This document shows, in pieces, positions 45,331-57,149 of a DNA stretch of 64,000 nt. Source of the DNA: Corynebacterium afermentans subsp. lipophilum (GTDB taxonomy: Bacteria > Actinomycetota > Actinomycetes > Mycobacteriales > Mycobacteriaceae). The notes below the pieces were generated by a model that worked only from the letters and a program-made list of their open reading frames with translations, did not search any database and was not told the DNA's origin. Every line of letters begins with the position of its first letter. The stretch's first letter is position 1. The position numbers and the translations under genes are program-made. The DNA is taken from assembly GCF_030408375.1 (NCBI RefSeq), contig NZ_CP046530.1, positions 1,550,001 to 1,614,000 on the forward strand, in the 5' to 3' direction.

Positions 45331-46044
45331 GTGAAACTTCCCTGGCAGAAATCCGAGCACAACGCCGGCGCAGCGAGCGCGGCGGGCTCCACGAAGGTTG
45401 AATTGCCCGACGCGAAGCCTGAGGCAGAGCAGGCGGAAAAGAAGCTCCCCAAGGGCTACACCCCGCCGAAGGGCCGCCCGACACCGAAGCGCATCGACCA
45501 AGAGATCAAGCGCGGCGTGGTGCGCGACCCCAACGCCGCCACCCCAGCGCAGATCCGTCAGCGCGAAAAAGAGCTGAAAAAGACCATGTCCAAAGAGGAG
45601 TGGAAGGCGCACAAGAAGAAGGTGCGGGAGGAAAACCGCGCCCGCAACCGCGAGATCCAGGCCCGCATGGACGCCGGCGACGAGCGCTACCTCACCGAAC
45701 GCGACCGCGGCGAGGTGCGCGGGTTCGTGCGCGACTGGGTGGACTCCAAGCGCTTCTTCAACAACTACGTCATGCCGGCGGCGCTCGTGCTGCTGCTGAT
45801 CATGCTGATTGGCACCTGGTTGCCGCGCGTGTCCGCCGTGCTGTCGCTGCTCAGTCTGCTGTTCATGCTGACTATCTTCATCGAGGGTGTCATCATCGGC
45901 ATCCGGGCCAACCGCGCAGTGCGCGAGAAGTTCCCTGAGGCCAACACCGGCTTCGGCCTGGGCATGTACGCCTTCTCCCGCGCCACCCAGCCGCGCAACT
46001 GGCGCACCCCGAAGCCGCGCGTCGCCGTGGGAGCAAAGGTCTAG
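45331..46044 (+). CDS. DUF3043 domain membrane protein
   Basis: 237 aa actinobacterial protein of unknown function. The N-terminal half is hydrophilic and basic (GYTPPKGRPTPKRIDQEIKR and KKTMSKEEWKAHKKKVREE). Two membrane helices follow (NYVMPAALVLLLIMLIGTWL and LSLLSLLFMLTIFIEGVIIG), then a short tail. The GTG at 45331 has a TAGCCT box 7 nt upstream, consistent with leaderless translation. It stops 3 nt before cobT and is probably co-transcribed with it. Confidence 0.88.
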   Translation: MKLPWQKSEHNAGAASAAGSTKVELPDAKPEAEQAEKKLPKGYTPPKGRPTPKRIDQEIKRGVVRDPNAATPAQIRQREKELKKTMSKEEWKAHKKKVREENRARNREIQARMDAGDERYLTERDRGEVRGFVRDWVDSKRFFNNYVMPAALVLLLIMLIGTWLPRVSAVLSLLSLLFMLTIFIEGVIIGIRANRAVREKFPEANTGFGLGMYAFSRATQPRNWRTPKPRVAVGAKV

Positions 46045-46047
46045 GCC

Positions 46048-47034
46048 ATGCAGTTTCCGCCGGTTGAAGCCCCGAAGCAGTCCCACGGCCACGCCGTCGC
46101 CGACGCGTTGGCGGGCTCTGCCGCAGGGCTGGCGCTGGGCAGGCTCGGCTCGCTGGCGTCCTGGACCGCCTCCGTGCAGGGCAAGGACATCCCCGCCCCG
46201 TTCGTCCGCCCGCGCGTTGTGGTGGTGGCGGGCAAGCACGGCGTCGCCGCACGCGAGGTGTCTGCGTGGACGCAGGACGCGGGCGACGCCCAGGCGCAGC
46301 AGCTGTGCGCAGGCGGCGGCCCGGCCCATGCCGCGGCACGCCTGGCGGGAGCGACGGTGAGGTTCATCGACGACTACCTCGACGCCCCCACCGGCGCCAT
46401 CGATGTGGAAGCCGCCACGTCCCCCGAGGTGTTCGACGCCGCGCTTGCCGCCGGCGCGGAGGTGGCCGACAACGAGATCGATTCGGGCGCGGACCTGATC
46501 ATCCCCGGCGACATCGGGGTAGGCAACACCACCGTCGCCGCGGCCGCCTACGGCGTGTTCACCCGCACCGAGCCGGTCAAGGCCATCGGCCGCGGCTCCG
46601 GCATCAACGACAAGGTGTGGAAGGTCAAAGTCACCGCGGTGCGCGACGCGATGTTCCGCGTGCGCGGCTTCCGCGAGGACACTGAGCGCGTCTGCGCCGA
46701 ACTCACCGGCCCGGACTTCGCCTTCCTAGTGGGCCTGATCGCCCAATCGGCGGCGCGGCGCACCCCGGTGCTGCTCGGCGAGGCCTACCCCACCCTCGCC
46801 GCCTACGTGGCCGAGCGCCTCGCCCCCGGCACGAAGGACTGGCTCATCGCCGGCCAGTCCACCGCGGAACCGGCCCACGCCGGCTGCCTAGAGGCGCTCG
46901 GCCTCACGCCGGTGTTGGCGCTGGAAATGAAAACGGGCCAGGGCGCAGGGGCCCTGGCCGCGCTCGGACAGCTCAACCTCGCGGCGGAGTTGGCGGGTGA
47001 GGTGCTGGCCGAAGGGGCGTCGACTAGCGACTAG
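46048..47034 (+). CDS. cobT: Nicotinate-nucleotide--dimethylbenzimidazole phosphoribosyltransferase (CobT)
   Basis: 328 aa enzyme that activates the lower ligand base of cobalamin. Diagnostic segments: FVRPRVVVVAGKHGVAAREV, LIIPGDIGVGNTTVAAAAYG, GRGSGINDKVW and the C-terminal catalytic-Glu region LALEMKTGQGAGALAAL. Neither cobU nor cobS is adjacent: the next gene is ilvE, convergent, sharing a CTAG that provides both stop codons (47031-47034). Cobalamin assembly here would need partners encoded elsewhere. Confidence 0.93.
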   Translation: MQFPPVEAPKQSHGHAVADALAGSAAGLALGRLGSLASWTASVQGKDIPAPFVRPRVVVVAGKHGVAAREVSAWTQDAGDAQAQQLCAGGGPAHAAARLAGATVRFIDDYLDAPTGAIDVEAATSPEVFDAALAAGAEVADNEIDSGADLIIPGDIGVGNTTVAAAAYGVFTRTEPVKAIGRGSGINDKVWKVKVTAVRDAMFRVRGFREDTERVCAELTGPDFAFLVGLIAQSAARRTPVLLGEAYPTLAAYVAERLAPGTKDWLIAGQSTAEPAHAGCLEALGLTPVLALEMKTGQGAGALAALGQLNLAAELAGEVLAEGASTSD

Positions 47035-48137
47035 CCCTCAATGAGCACGGTGTTCCAGCCGTGGGTGTCCTCGACGTCGCCGGTCTGGATGCCGCGCAGG
47101 CGCTCGCGCATAGCCATGGTGATCTCTCCGGCCTCGTTGTTGTTCACCGTGAATTCGCCCTCGTTGGATTTCACGGTGCCGACCGGGGTGATCACGGCTG
47201 CGGTGCCGCACGCCATGGTCTCGGTGATGGTGCCGTCTTCCACGCCTGAGCGCCACTGCTCGACGGTGATCCGGCGCTCCTCCGCCTCGTAGCCTAAGTC
47301 CTTCGCCACCTGCAGCAGCGACTTGCGGGTGATGCCCGGCAGCAGCGAACCAGTCAGCTCAGGGGTGATGATCTTCGCGTCCTCGCCGGAGCCCTCGACG
47401 AACATGAGGTTCATGCCGCCCATCTCCTCGATGTACTTGCGCTCAATCGCATCCAGCCAAACCACCTGGTCGCAGCCCTTCTCCGCGGCCTGCTGCTGCG
47501 CGAGCAGGGACGCGGCGTAGTTGCCGGCGAACTTCGCGTCACCGGTGCCGCCGGGGGCCGCGCGGACGTAATCCTCGGAGATCCACACGCTGACCGGCTT
47601 GATACCGCCTGAGAAGTACGCGCCGGCCGGGGAGGCGATGATGTGGAAGCTGTAGCTCGACGACGGCTTCACGCCCAGCGTCTTTTCCGTGCCGATCATG
47701 AACGGGCGCAGGTACAGCGACGCCTCGCCGCCGGCCTCCGGAACCCAGTCCTTATCAATGTCCACGATCTGGCGCACCGCCTCCAGGAAGACCTCCTCCG
47801 GCAGTTCCGGCATCGCCATGCGCTCGGCGGAGTTGTTCAGGCGCTTCGCGTTCTGCTCCGGGCGGAACGCGGTGATGCTGCCGTCAGTGTGGCGGTAGGC
47901 CTTCAGGCCCTCGAAGATGGCCTGGCCATAGTGGAACACGTTGGACGCGGGGTCTAGCGAGATCGGCTCATAGGCGCGCACCTGCGCGTTGTGCCAGCCC
48001 TCGTCCTCGGTCCACTCGATGGAGACCATGTGGTCCGTGAACTGCTGGCCGAATGCCGGGTCCTCGAGGATCTTCGCGCGTTCCGCGTCGGGGGTGGGAT
48101 TCGCAGTGGGGGTGATTGTGAATTCGATCTCAGACAT
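47031..48137 (-). CDS. ilvE: Branched-chain amino acid aminotransferase
   Basis: 368 aa class IV PLP aminotransferase for Val, Leu and Ile synthesis and degradation. VFHYGQAIFEGLKAYRHTDG, SLYLRPFMIGTEKTLGV, GDAKFAGNYAASL (Lys/PLP region), MGGMNLMFV and GTAAVITPVG are conserved BCAT segments. The ATG at 48137 (MSEIEFTITPT) matches homologues. There is no ribosome site, but TACCCT ends 7 nt before the ATG, so a leaderless mRNA is likely. It is divergent from pepA across 69 nt. Confidence 0.96.
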   Translation of the reverse strand: MSEIEFTITPTANPTPDAERAKILEDPAFGQQFTDHMVSIEWTEDEGWHNAQVRAYEPISLDPASNVFHYGQAIFEGLKAYRHTDGSITAFRPEQNAKRLNNSAERMAMPELPEEVFLEAVRQIVDIDKDWVPEAGGEASLYLRPFMIGTEKTLGVKPSSSYSFHIIASPAGAYFSGGIKPVSVWISEDYVRAAPGGTGDAKFAGNYAASLLAQQQAAEKGCDQVVWLDAIERKYIEEMGGMNLMFVEGSGEDAKIITPELTGSLLPGITRKSLLQVAKDLGYEAEERRITVEQWRSGVEDGTITETMACGTAAVITPVGTVKSNEGEFTVNNNEAGEITMAMRERLRGIQTGDVEDTHGWNTVLIEG

Positions 48138-48144
48138 GGGGCCC

Positions 48145-48150
48145 AGGGTA
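48145..48150 (-). promoter_or_regulatory. Candidate -10 box of leaderless ilvE
   Basis: TACCCT on the minus strand ends 7 nt before the ilvE ATG at 48137; no Shine-Dalgarno sequence is present. Confidence 0.45.
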
Positions 48151-48206
48151 CTCCCTATTTCAGTACGCTCACAGGGTGTAATTGCCCGCACAACGAAAGG
48201 ACATCC

Positions 48207-49694
48207 ATGGCCTTCGACATCAGCCTCCCCGCCCGCGGCACCACGGTGCGCACAACCCTCGGCGAAAGCGCCCCGTCCGGCGCGGCGCTGCTCATCCCCG
48301 TCGCTCACGGCGAGGATGGCATCGAGGTTCCCGTCACCGCTCTCGCCCCGAAGGGCCTGCTGGAGGCGCTGGTTGCGGTCGGTGCCAAGGGCACCGAGGG
48401 CGAGGTGACGCGTCTGCTTATCGACGACCACGTGGTCACCGCATTCGGCCTCGGCGACGCCTCCGAGATCGACGACGAAGCTGTCCGCCGCGGCGTGGGC
48501 GCGGCCGCTCGCACCTTGAACGACGTGGAGCGCGCCGCCATCTCCGCCGAGTTCGGCGTCGCCCCCGTGGTAGAGGGCCTGCTGCTGGGCGGCTACACCT
48601 ACACCGGTCTGAAGTCCCAGACCGAGGTCGATAACGACGAGAACTCCGATGCCGAGACGCCGCAGACCACCGAGGTCACCGTCGTCCGCGCCGACGAGGC
48701 CGAGTACAACGCCGCGGTGATTGTCGCCGAGTCCGTGAACCTGGCGCGCGACCTGGTCAACACCCCTGCGAACTACCTCTACCCGGAGTCCTACGCCGGC
48801 GTCATGGGCGAGGTCGCCTCGACGGCCGGCCTGGACATCGAGGTGCTGGACGACACCGCGCTGGAAGAGCAGGGCTTCGGCGGCATCCTGTCCGTGGGCC
48901 GCGGATCCTCGCGCGCGCCGCGCCTGGTGCACCTGACCTGGGCACCGTCAGATGCATCGACGAAGGTCGCGCTGGTTGGCAAGGGCATCACTTTCGACAC
49001 CGGCGGCATCTCGCTCAAGCCCGGCTCCGGCATGGAGGACATGATCTCGGATATGGGCGGCTCCGCAGCACAGCTCGCCGTCATCGCCGCGGCCGCGCGC
49101 CTGGAGCTGCCGGTGCGCGTCGACGCCTGGCTGCCCCTGGCGGAGAACATGCCGTCCGGCACCGCCACCCGCCCGGGTGATGTGATCACCCACTATGGCG
49201 GCATCACCAGCGAGGTCATCAACACCGACGCCGAGGGACGCCTCGTGCTTGCCGACGCCGTCGCCCGTGCCTGCGAGGACGCCCCCGCCTACCTCATCGA
49301 AACGGCGACGCTCACCGGCGCGCAGCTGGTGGCGCTGGGCAACCGCACCGCAGGCGTGATGGGCTCCGATAAGTTGCGCGACCTCATCGCCGAGACCGGC
49401 CGTGGCGTGGGCGAGCAGGCCTGGGCCATGCCGCTGCTGGAGGAGCAGGAGGACGAACTGAAGTCCCCCATCGCCGACATCCGCAACACCCACAACGCGC
49501 GTACCGGCGGCATGTTGTTCGCGGGCCTGTACCTGTCCCGCTTCGTGCCGGAAGACATCGAGTGGGCGCACATCGACATCGCCGGCCCCGCCTGGAACGG
49601 CGTCGCTCCCTACGGATACACCCCGAAGCGTGCCACTGGCGCGCCTGTGCGGACGATTGTGGAGACGTTGTCGCGCCTCGTCGATAAGCAATAG
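48207..49694 (+). CDS. pepA: Leucyl aminopeptidase (M17)
   Basis: 495 aa M17 metallo-aminopeptidase. The catalytic C-domain holds two-metal-site motifs: VALVGKGITFDTGGISLKPG (Lys and Asp ligands) and the family signature NTDAEGRLVLADAVA. The N-terminal domain is the usual variable M17 macro-like domain, with an acidic insertion (NDENSDAETP). GAAAGGA lies before the ATG at 48207. The CGTCGATAAGC motif overlaps its last codons, and a MITE-like element begins immediately after the stop. Confidence 0.96.
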   Translation: MAFDISLPARGTTVRTTLGESAPSGAALLIPVAHGEDGIEVPVTALAPKGLLEALVAVGAKGTEGEVTRLLIDDHVVTAFGLGDASEIDDEAVRRGVGAAARTLNDVERAAISAEFGVAPVVEGLLLGGYTYTGLKSQTEVDNDENSDAETPQTTEVTVVRADEAEYNAAVIVAESVNLARDLVNTPANYLYPESYAGVMGEVASTAGLDIEVLDDTALEEQGFGGILSVGRGSSRAPRLVHLTWAPSDASTKVALVGKGITFDTGGISLKPGSGMEDMISDMGGSAAQLAVIAAAARLELPVRVDAWLPLAENMPSGTATRPGDVITHYGGITSEVINTDAEGRLVLADAVARACEDAPAYLIETATLTGAQLVALGNRTAGVMGSDKLRDLIAETGRGVGEQAWAMPLLEEQEDELKSPIADIRNTHNARTGGMLFAGLYLSRFVPEDIEWAHIDIAGPAWNGVAPYGYTPKRATGAPVRTIVETLSRLVDKQ

Positions 49695-49698
49695 CGCT

Positions 49699-49788
49699 CT
49701 CGCAAAAGTTGACATGCGCGCCCGGCAATAAGCCCCTGACCTGCAGGTGAAGATCTGCTAGTTCGGGGCTTTTGTCAGATTTTGCGAG
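49699..49788. mobile_element. MITE-like element with terminal inverted repeats, copy 2
   Basis: CTCGCAAAAGTTGACA (49699-49714) and TGTCAGATTTTGCGAG (49773-49788) are inverted with two mismatches. The exact 20-mer shared with copy 1 (inverted) lies at 49695-49714. Inside are TGACCTGC, also in copy 1, and a GCCCC/GGGGC stem that may serve as a terminator for the convergent genes pepA and the next hypothetical. It begins within 5 nt of the pepA stop codon. Confidence 0.6.
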
Positions 49789-49794
49789 TTTCGT

Positions 49795-50214
49795 TTACCT
49801 GCTGGGGTCGCCGTAGGGATTCTCGCCGCGCTCGAACCGGGCGCGGCGCTGCCTTTGTTCCTCGCGCTTGCGCAGGATGCGCTCCTGCTCGATTTTACGG
49901 CGCATGCGGTCGGGGTAGCCGGTCTCCTCGACGTCGTAGAGCATGATGCCCAGCATGTCGGCCACCTGGTCGATGCCCTTGGGCCCGCCGATGCGGCGGC
50001 GGGTGTAGTTGCCTTTCTCGTCCACGAGGACGACGGACATCTCGTTGACCATCGTTTCCGGCTCGACAAAGCCCTCGACGTACGCACGGCCGGTGACCCA
50101 GTCGCGCAGGTACTGCGCATCGTCCGGACGGATCGTCTCCCCCGGCGCGCGGGGCGGTTTAAACGTCGTGGACTTCTTGCCTTTGCCGAACAGGTTGAAC
50201 ACGTCCCACATCAT
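49795..50214 (-). CDS. Conserved hypothetical protein
   Basis: 139 aa hydrophilic protein of unknown function found, as recalled, at this locus between pepA and the E2 gene in corynebacteria. It has a basic N-terminus (FGKGKKSTTFKPPRAPGETI), a central region with YLRDWVTGRAYVEGFVEP and VADMLGIMLYDVEETGYPDR, and a strongly charged C-tail (RRKIEQERILRKREEQRQ). No membrane helix or signal is seen. The ATG at 50214 has GAGG 8 nt upstream. It may bind nucleic acid or a protein partner, but this is guesswork. Confidence 0.75.
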   Translation of the reverse strand: MMWDVFNLFGKGKKSTTFKPPRAPGETIRPDDAQYLRDWVTGRAYVEGFVEPETMVNEMSVVLVDEKGNYTRRRIGGPKGIDQVADMLGIMLYDVEETGYPDRMRRKIEQERILRKREEQRQRRARFERGENPYGDPSR

Positions 50215-50324
50215 ACGGTGCACCTCGGGCAGGAAAGGTCACCCCTTGGGCAACGTGCGGGGCGTGTTACAGGTACGCTTTGTGCCTGTATAGCTTCCAA
50301 CGTTTCAATGAGGAGACTTAAGAA

Positions 50325-52490
50325 ATGGCGCACTCAGTTGAGATGCCCGAGCTGGGCGAATCGGTCACCGAAGGCACGATCACCACGTGGCTGAAGGAAG
50401 TCGGCGACACGGTCGAGGTGGACGAGCCGCTGCTCGAGGTCTCCACCGACAAGGTCGACACCGAGATCCCGTCCCCGGTCGCAGGCGTGATCCTGGAGAT
50501 CAAGGCCGAGGAGGACGACACCGTTGAGATCGGCGACGTGATCGCCGTCATCGGCGAGGAGGGCGAGGAAGCAGACTCCTCCTCCGACAAGAAGGAAGAC
50601 AAGGAAGAGGCTGAGGAGCCGGCCGAGGAGAAGGCTGAGGCGCCGAAGAAGGAAGAAAAGCCCGCCAAGAAGGCCTCCGGCGACGCCACCGACGTGGAGA
50701 TGCCGGAGCTGGGCGAGTCCGTCACCGAGGGCACCATCACCACCTGGCTGAAGGAAGTCGGCGACGAGGTCGAGGTCGACGAGCCGCTGCTCGAGGTCTC
50801 CACCGACAAGGTCGACACCGAGATCCCGTCCCCGGTCGCGGGCACCCTGATCGAGATCCTGGCTGAGGAGGACGACACCGTCGAGGTCGGCGATGTCATC
50901 GCCCGCGTCGGCGACGCTGATGCCGCCGGCTCCTCCGATGACGAGGATGAGGACGACGGCGCTGCCGAGGAGAACGTCGCAGACGAGGACGAGAAGGTCG
51001 AAGAGGACAACTCGGCCGAGGGCGAGGGCGACAACCCGGAGGACGCCCCGAAGAAGGACGAGAAGAAGTCCTCCCCGAAGAACAAGAAGGGCTCCGGTGA
51101 GGGCACCAAGGTGGAGATGCCGGAGCTCGGCGAGTCCGTCACCGAGGGCACCATCACCACCTGGCTGAAGGAAGTCGGCGACATGGTCGAGGTCGACGAG
51201 CCGCTGCTCGAGGTCTCCACCGACAAGGTCGACACCGAGATCCCGTCCCCGGTTGAGGGCACCATCCTGGAGATCCTCGCCGAGGAGGACGACACCGTCG
51301 AGGTCGGCGATGTCATCGTGATCATCGGCGACGCTGAGGCTGCTGCGGAGGCCGACGACACCGACGAGCCTGAAGAGGCTGAGGAGCCGGCCGAGGAGAA
51401 GGCTGAAGAGAAGCCGGAACCGAAGGAAGAGAAGAAGCCGGAGCCGAAGAAGGAAGAGCCGAAGGCTGAGAAGACTGAGAAGGCCGAGTCCAAGAACGCT
51501 TCCGCGAAGGTGAACAACGGCGACAACGTCCCGTACGTCACCCCGCTGGTGCGCAAGCTCGCCGACAAGCACGGCGTTGACCTGAACTCGGTTGAGGGCA
51601 CTGGTGTCGGCGGTCGCATCCGCAAGCAGGACGTCCTGGCGGCTGCCGAAGGCAGCAAGCCCGAGGGCACATCCGCTTCCTCGTCTGCGACGAAGGGCGA
51701 CGAGAAGGCGGCACCGAAGGGCGAGCGCGCCAACTGGTCCACCAAGTCTGTGGATCCGGCGAAGGCGGAGCTCATCGGCACCACCCAGCGTGTGAACCGC
51801 ATCCGCGAGATCACCGCAGCGAAGATGGTGGAGTCCCTGCAGACCACCGCGCAGCTGACCCATGTGCAGGAAGTCGACGTGACCCGCGTTGCGGAGCTGC
51901 GCAAGAAGGTCAAGCCGGCATTCGTCGAGAAGCATGGCGCAAACATCACCTACCTCGCCTTCTTCATCAAGGCCACGGCCGAGGCGCTGGTCTCCCACCC
52001 GAACGTCAACGCTTCTTACGACGCTGACGCGAAGGAGATCACCTACCACTCCGACGTCAACATCGGCATCGCCGTGGATACCCCGATGGGTCTGCTGGTT
52101 CCGGTGATCAAGAAGGCGCAGGACATGAACCTGGCCGAAATCGCGAAGGCGATCACCGACCTGGCGTCCCGCGCACGCGACAAGAAGCTGCGTCCGGACG
52201 ACCTGTCCGGTGCTACCTTCACCGTGACCAACATCGGTTCCGAGGGCGCGCTGCTGGACACCCCGGTGCTGACCCCGCCGCAGGCCGGCATCCTGGGCAC
52301 CGCCGCGATTGAGAAGCGCCCGGTCATCGTGACCGAGGACGGCATCGACTCCATCGCGATCCGCCAGATGTGCTACCTGCCGTTCACCTACGATCACCAG
52401 CTGATCGACGGTGCGGACGCGGGCCGTTTCGTCACCACTATCAAGGACCGCATCGAGGAGGGCGATTTCGAGGCTGACCTCGACATCTAA
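50325..52490 (+). CDS. aceF: Dihydrolipoamide acyltransferase (E2) with three lipoyl domains
   Basis: 721 aa E2 core of the corynebacterial pyruvate/2-oxoglutarate dehydrogenase supercomplex (formerly called SucB). Three lipoyl domains start at about residues 1, 120 and 259, each with the STDKVDTEIPSP lipoylation site; the lysines are K43, K162 and K301. Acidic, Glu- and Lys-rich linkers separate them. A peripheral subunit-binding domain follows (VPYVTPLVRKLADKHGVDL, about 402-440), then the catalytic domain ending with DHQLIDGADAGRF (HxxxDG). The lipoyl domains are almost identical at the DNA level. The lipoate genes lipB and lipA lie 6-7 kb downstream. Confidence 0.95.
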   Translation: MAHSVEMPELGESVTEGTITTWLKEVGDTVEVDEPLLEVSTDKVDTEIPSPVAGVILEIKAEEDDTVEIGDVIAVIGEEGEEADSSSDKKEDKEEAEEPAEEKAEAPKKEEKPAKKASGDATDVEMPELGESVTEGTITTWLKEVGDEVEVDEPLLEVSTDKVDTEIPSPVAGTLIEILAEEDDTVEVGDVIARVGDADAAGSSDDEDEDDGAAEENVADEDEKVEEDNSAEGEGDNPEDAPKKDEKKSSPKNKKGSGEGTKVEMPELGESVTEGTITTWLKEVGDMVEVDEPLLEVSTDKVDTEIPSPVEGTILEILAEEDDTVEVGDVIVIIGDAEAAAEADDTDEPEEAEEPAEEKAEEKPEPKEEKKPEPKKEEPKAEKTEKAESKNASAKVNNGDNVPYVTPLVRKLADKHGVDLNSVEGTGVGGRIRKQDVLAAAEGSKPEGTSASSSATKGDEKAAPKGERANWSTKSVDPAKAELIGTTQRVNRIREITAAKMVESLQTTAQLTHVQEVDVTRVAELRKKVKPAFVEKHGANITYLAFFIKATAEALVSHPNVNASYDADAKEITYHSDVNIGIAVDTPMGLLVPVIKKAQDMNLAEIAKAITDLASRARDKKLRPDDLSGATFTVTNIGSEGALLDTPVLTPPQAGILGTAAIEKRPVIVTEDGIDSIAIRQMCYLPFTYDHQLIDGADAGRFVTTIKDRIEEGDFEADLDI

Positions 52491-52505
52491 CCCCTGAACG
52501 CGCTG

Positions 52506-52545
52506 AACCCGGCACCGTTTTTCGGTGCCGGGTTTCGTCGTTTTT
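52506..52545 (+). terminator. Intrinsic terminator after aceF
   Basis: AACCCGGCACCG (52506-52517) pairs perfectly with CGGTGCCGGGTT (52523-52534), with a T loop, and a run of six T follows a few bases later. Confidence 0.9.
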
Positions 52546-52550
52546 TGGCA

Positions 52551-52556
52551 TACAGT
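52551..52556 (+). promoter_or_regulatory. Candidate -10 box of the dihydroxyacetone kinase gene
   Basis: TACAGT fits TANANT and ends 6 nt before the ATG at 52563; no ribosome site is visible, suggesting a leaderless mRNA. Confidence 0.5.
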
Positions 52557-52562
52557 GGTGGT

Positions 52563-54248
52563 ATGCCTGACACGTTCAAATCATTTCGTAACGCCACCGA
52601 CCACTTCATGCGGGAGGCCCTCGGCGGCCTTGTCGCCGCGCACCCGTGCGCGCAGTGGCACGACGAGGGCTTCGTGGGGCTTTTGCTTGACGACGCCACC
52701 AAAGGCGAACAACGAGTAGCCGTCATCTCCGGCGGCGGGTCCGGCCACGAGCCGATGCACGCCGGCTTCATCGGCTCCGGCATGCTGGATGCGGCCTGCC
52801 CGGGCCTGTTGTTCACCTCCCCCAACGCGGTGCAGATCGGCGCTGCCACCGAGTGGGCGGACCGCGGCAAAGGCGTGGTGCACGTGGTGAAGAACTACAC
52901 CGGCGACGTGATGAACTTCACCGTGGCGGCCAACCACGCCGACGTCGAGGTGGCGCAGGTGCTGGTGGACGACGACGTTGCAACAGAGATCGACAACGAT
53001 GATTCGCCGGGCCGCCGCGGCACCGGAGCGACGGTGATTGTGGAGAAGATCGCCGGCGCGGCCGCCGCGCGCGGCGACGACCTGCAGGCGGTGGCGGAGG
53101 TAGCCCAGCGCGCGGCGGATCAGTCCCGCAGCATGGCGGTGGCGCTGCAGCCAGGCCACTCCCCGACCTCGGACCGCGCCACGTTCGACTTGGCGGACGG
53201 CCAGATCGAAATCGGCGTGGGCATCCACGGCGAGCCGGGCGTGGAGCGCCGCGACATCGCCGGCGCGCAGCCCACCGCGGCGGCTCTCGTGGAAGAGCTG
53301 CTGGACGGCATCCTCTCATCACTCGGCAACCCCAGCGGCGAGGTGATGCTCTTCGTCAACGGTCTCGGCGGCACGAGCCAGCTGGAGCAGGACTTGATCT
53401 TCGGCGAGGCGCTCAAGCGGCTGACGGACCGCGGGCTGAAGGTGCGCCGCGGCATGCGCGGCACGCTGGTGACCTCGCTGAACATGGCGGGCATCTCGCT
53501 CACGCTCACCGTGCTCGACGACGAGCTCATCGAGCTTATCGACGCCTCTACCGCCGCCCCCGCCTGGCCCGGCACCGTCAACAACCCGGAGTATGCCGAG
53601 GCGATCCTGGTGGACAACGAGACCCAGCCGGACAGCGGCGAGGAGAACGCGTGGCTGACGCGCTTTGTCGAGCGCCTGGGCGCCAGCTACGACGACCTGA
53701 CTGCCCTGGACCGCGAGGCCGGCGACGGCGACTTCGGCCAGAATATGGAGGCGGCCTTTGGTGACGTCGACACGCCTGTGCGCGGCGCGGACGCGGACGT
53801 GTTGAACTTTTTCGCCCACCGCATGCTGGTGCGCGCCGGCGGCACCTCGGGTGCGGTGCTGGGCACCTTCTTCCGCCAGATGGCCGACGCGTTCGAGGGC
53901 GTGGATTCGCGCGACGCGGACGGCAGCGCATTCGCCAAGGCGCTCGCGGAGGGGCTTGAGCGCGGGGTGGACGCCATCACGCAGCTCGGCGGCGCGAAGG
54001 AGGGCGACAACACGCTCGTCGACGCCCTCGCCCCCGCCGCACGCGCCGCGAAGGACGCCTCCGGCAGCGTCGACGAGGTGCTCGCACAGGTCTTCGCCCC
54101 GGCGGTCGAAGGTGCGAAGGCGACCCGCGGCATGCAGGCGACAAAGGGCCGCGCGTCGTATCTCGGCGAGAGCGCGAAACACGTGCCGGATCCGGGTGCG
54201 ATCGCGGTGACGTGGCTGTTCGGTGAAGCGGGTGTGGACGAGTTCTAA
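52563..54248 (+). CDS. Dihydroxyacetone kinase, DhaK-DhaL fusion
   Basis: 561 aa single-chain kinase. Residues 1 to about 330 are DhaK: SGGGSGHEPMHAGFIG, and the substrate-binding His is H222 in GVGIHGEPGVERR. From about residue 363 it is DhaL: DREAGDGDFGQNM (383-395) is the ADP/Mg-binding DxDxxxD-type loop, and GGTSGAVLG is the phosphate loop. The fusion is the ATP-dependent type, so no DhaM phosphotransferase partner is needed. The ATG at 52563 is chosen from the TACAGT box 6 nt upstream. Confidence 0.93.
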   Translation: MPDTFKSFRNATDHFMREALGGLVAAHPCAQWHDEGFVGLLLDDATKGEQRVAVISGGGSGHEPMHAGFIGSGMLDAACPGLLFTSPNAVQIGAATEWADRGKGVVHVVKNYTGDVMNFTVAANHADVEVAQVLVDDDVATEIDNDDSPGRRGTGATVIVEKIAGAAAARGDDLQAVAEVAQRAADQSRSMAVALQPGHSPTSDRATFDLADGQIEIGVGIHGEPGVERRDIAGAQPTAAALVEELLDGILSSLGNPSGEVMLFVNGLGGTSQLEQDLIFGEALKRLTDRGLKVRRGMRGTLVTSLNMAGISLTLTVLDDELIELIDASTAAPAWPGTVNNPEYAEAILVDNETQPDSGEENAWLTRFVERLGASYDDLTALDREAGDGDFGQNMEAAFGDVDTPVRGADADVLNFFAHRMLVRAGGTSGAVLGTFFRQMADAFEGVDSRDADGSAFAKALAEGLERGVDAITQLGGAKEGDNTLVDALAPAARAAKDASGSVDEVLAQVFAPAVEGAKATRGMQATKGRASYLGESAKHVPDPGAIAVTWLFGEAGVDEF

Positions 54249-54323
54249 AACGGGCTTTCGGCAGCTGAGAAACAGCTAAGCTGTCGCGTGGTTGTACGAC
54301 CCGATTTTTCAAGGAGCCCTCTT

Positions 54324-57137
<2,814 letters not shown>

Positions 57138-57149
57138 GGAGGAACACAC

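Noticed and set aside
50318..51949. Long Ser-rich minus-strand frame (543 codons) opposite aceF
   Set aside because: It is the antisense shadow of the GC-rich, repetitive lipoyl domains; no start signals and its repeats mirror aceF.
54249..54323. Glycine riboswitch before gcvP
   Set aside because: The gap is only 75 nt and shows no conserved riboswitch blocks.
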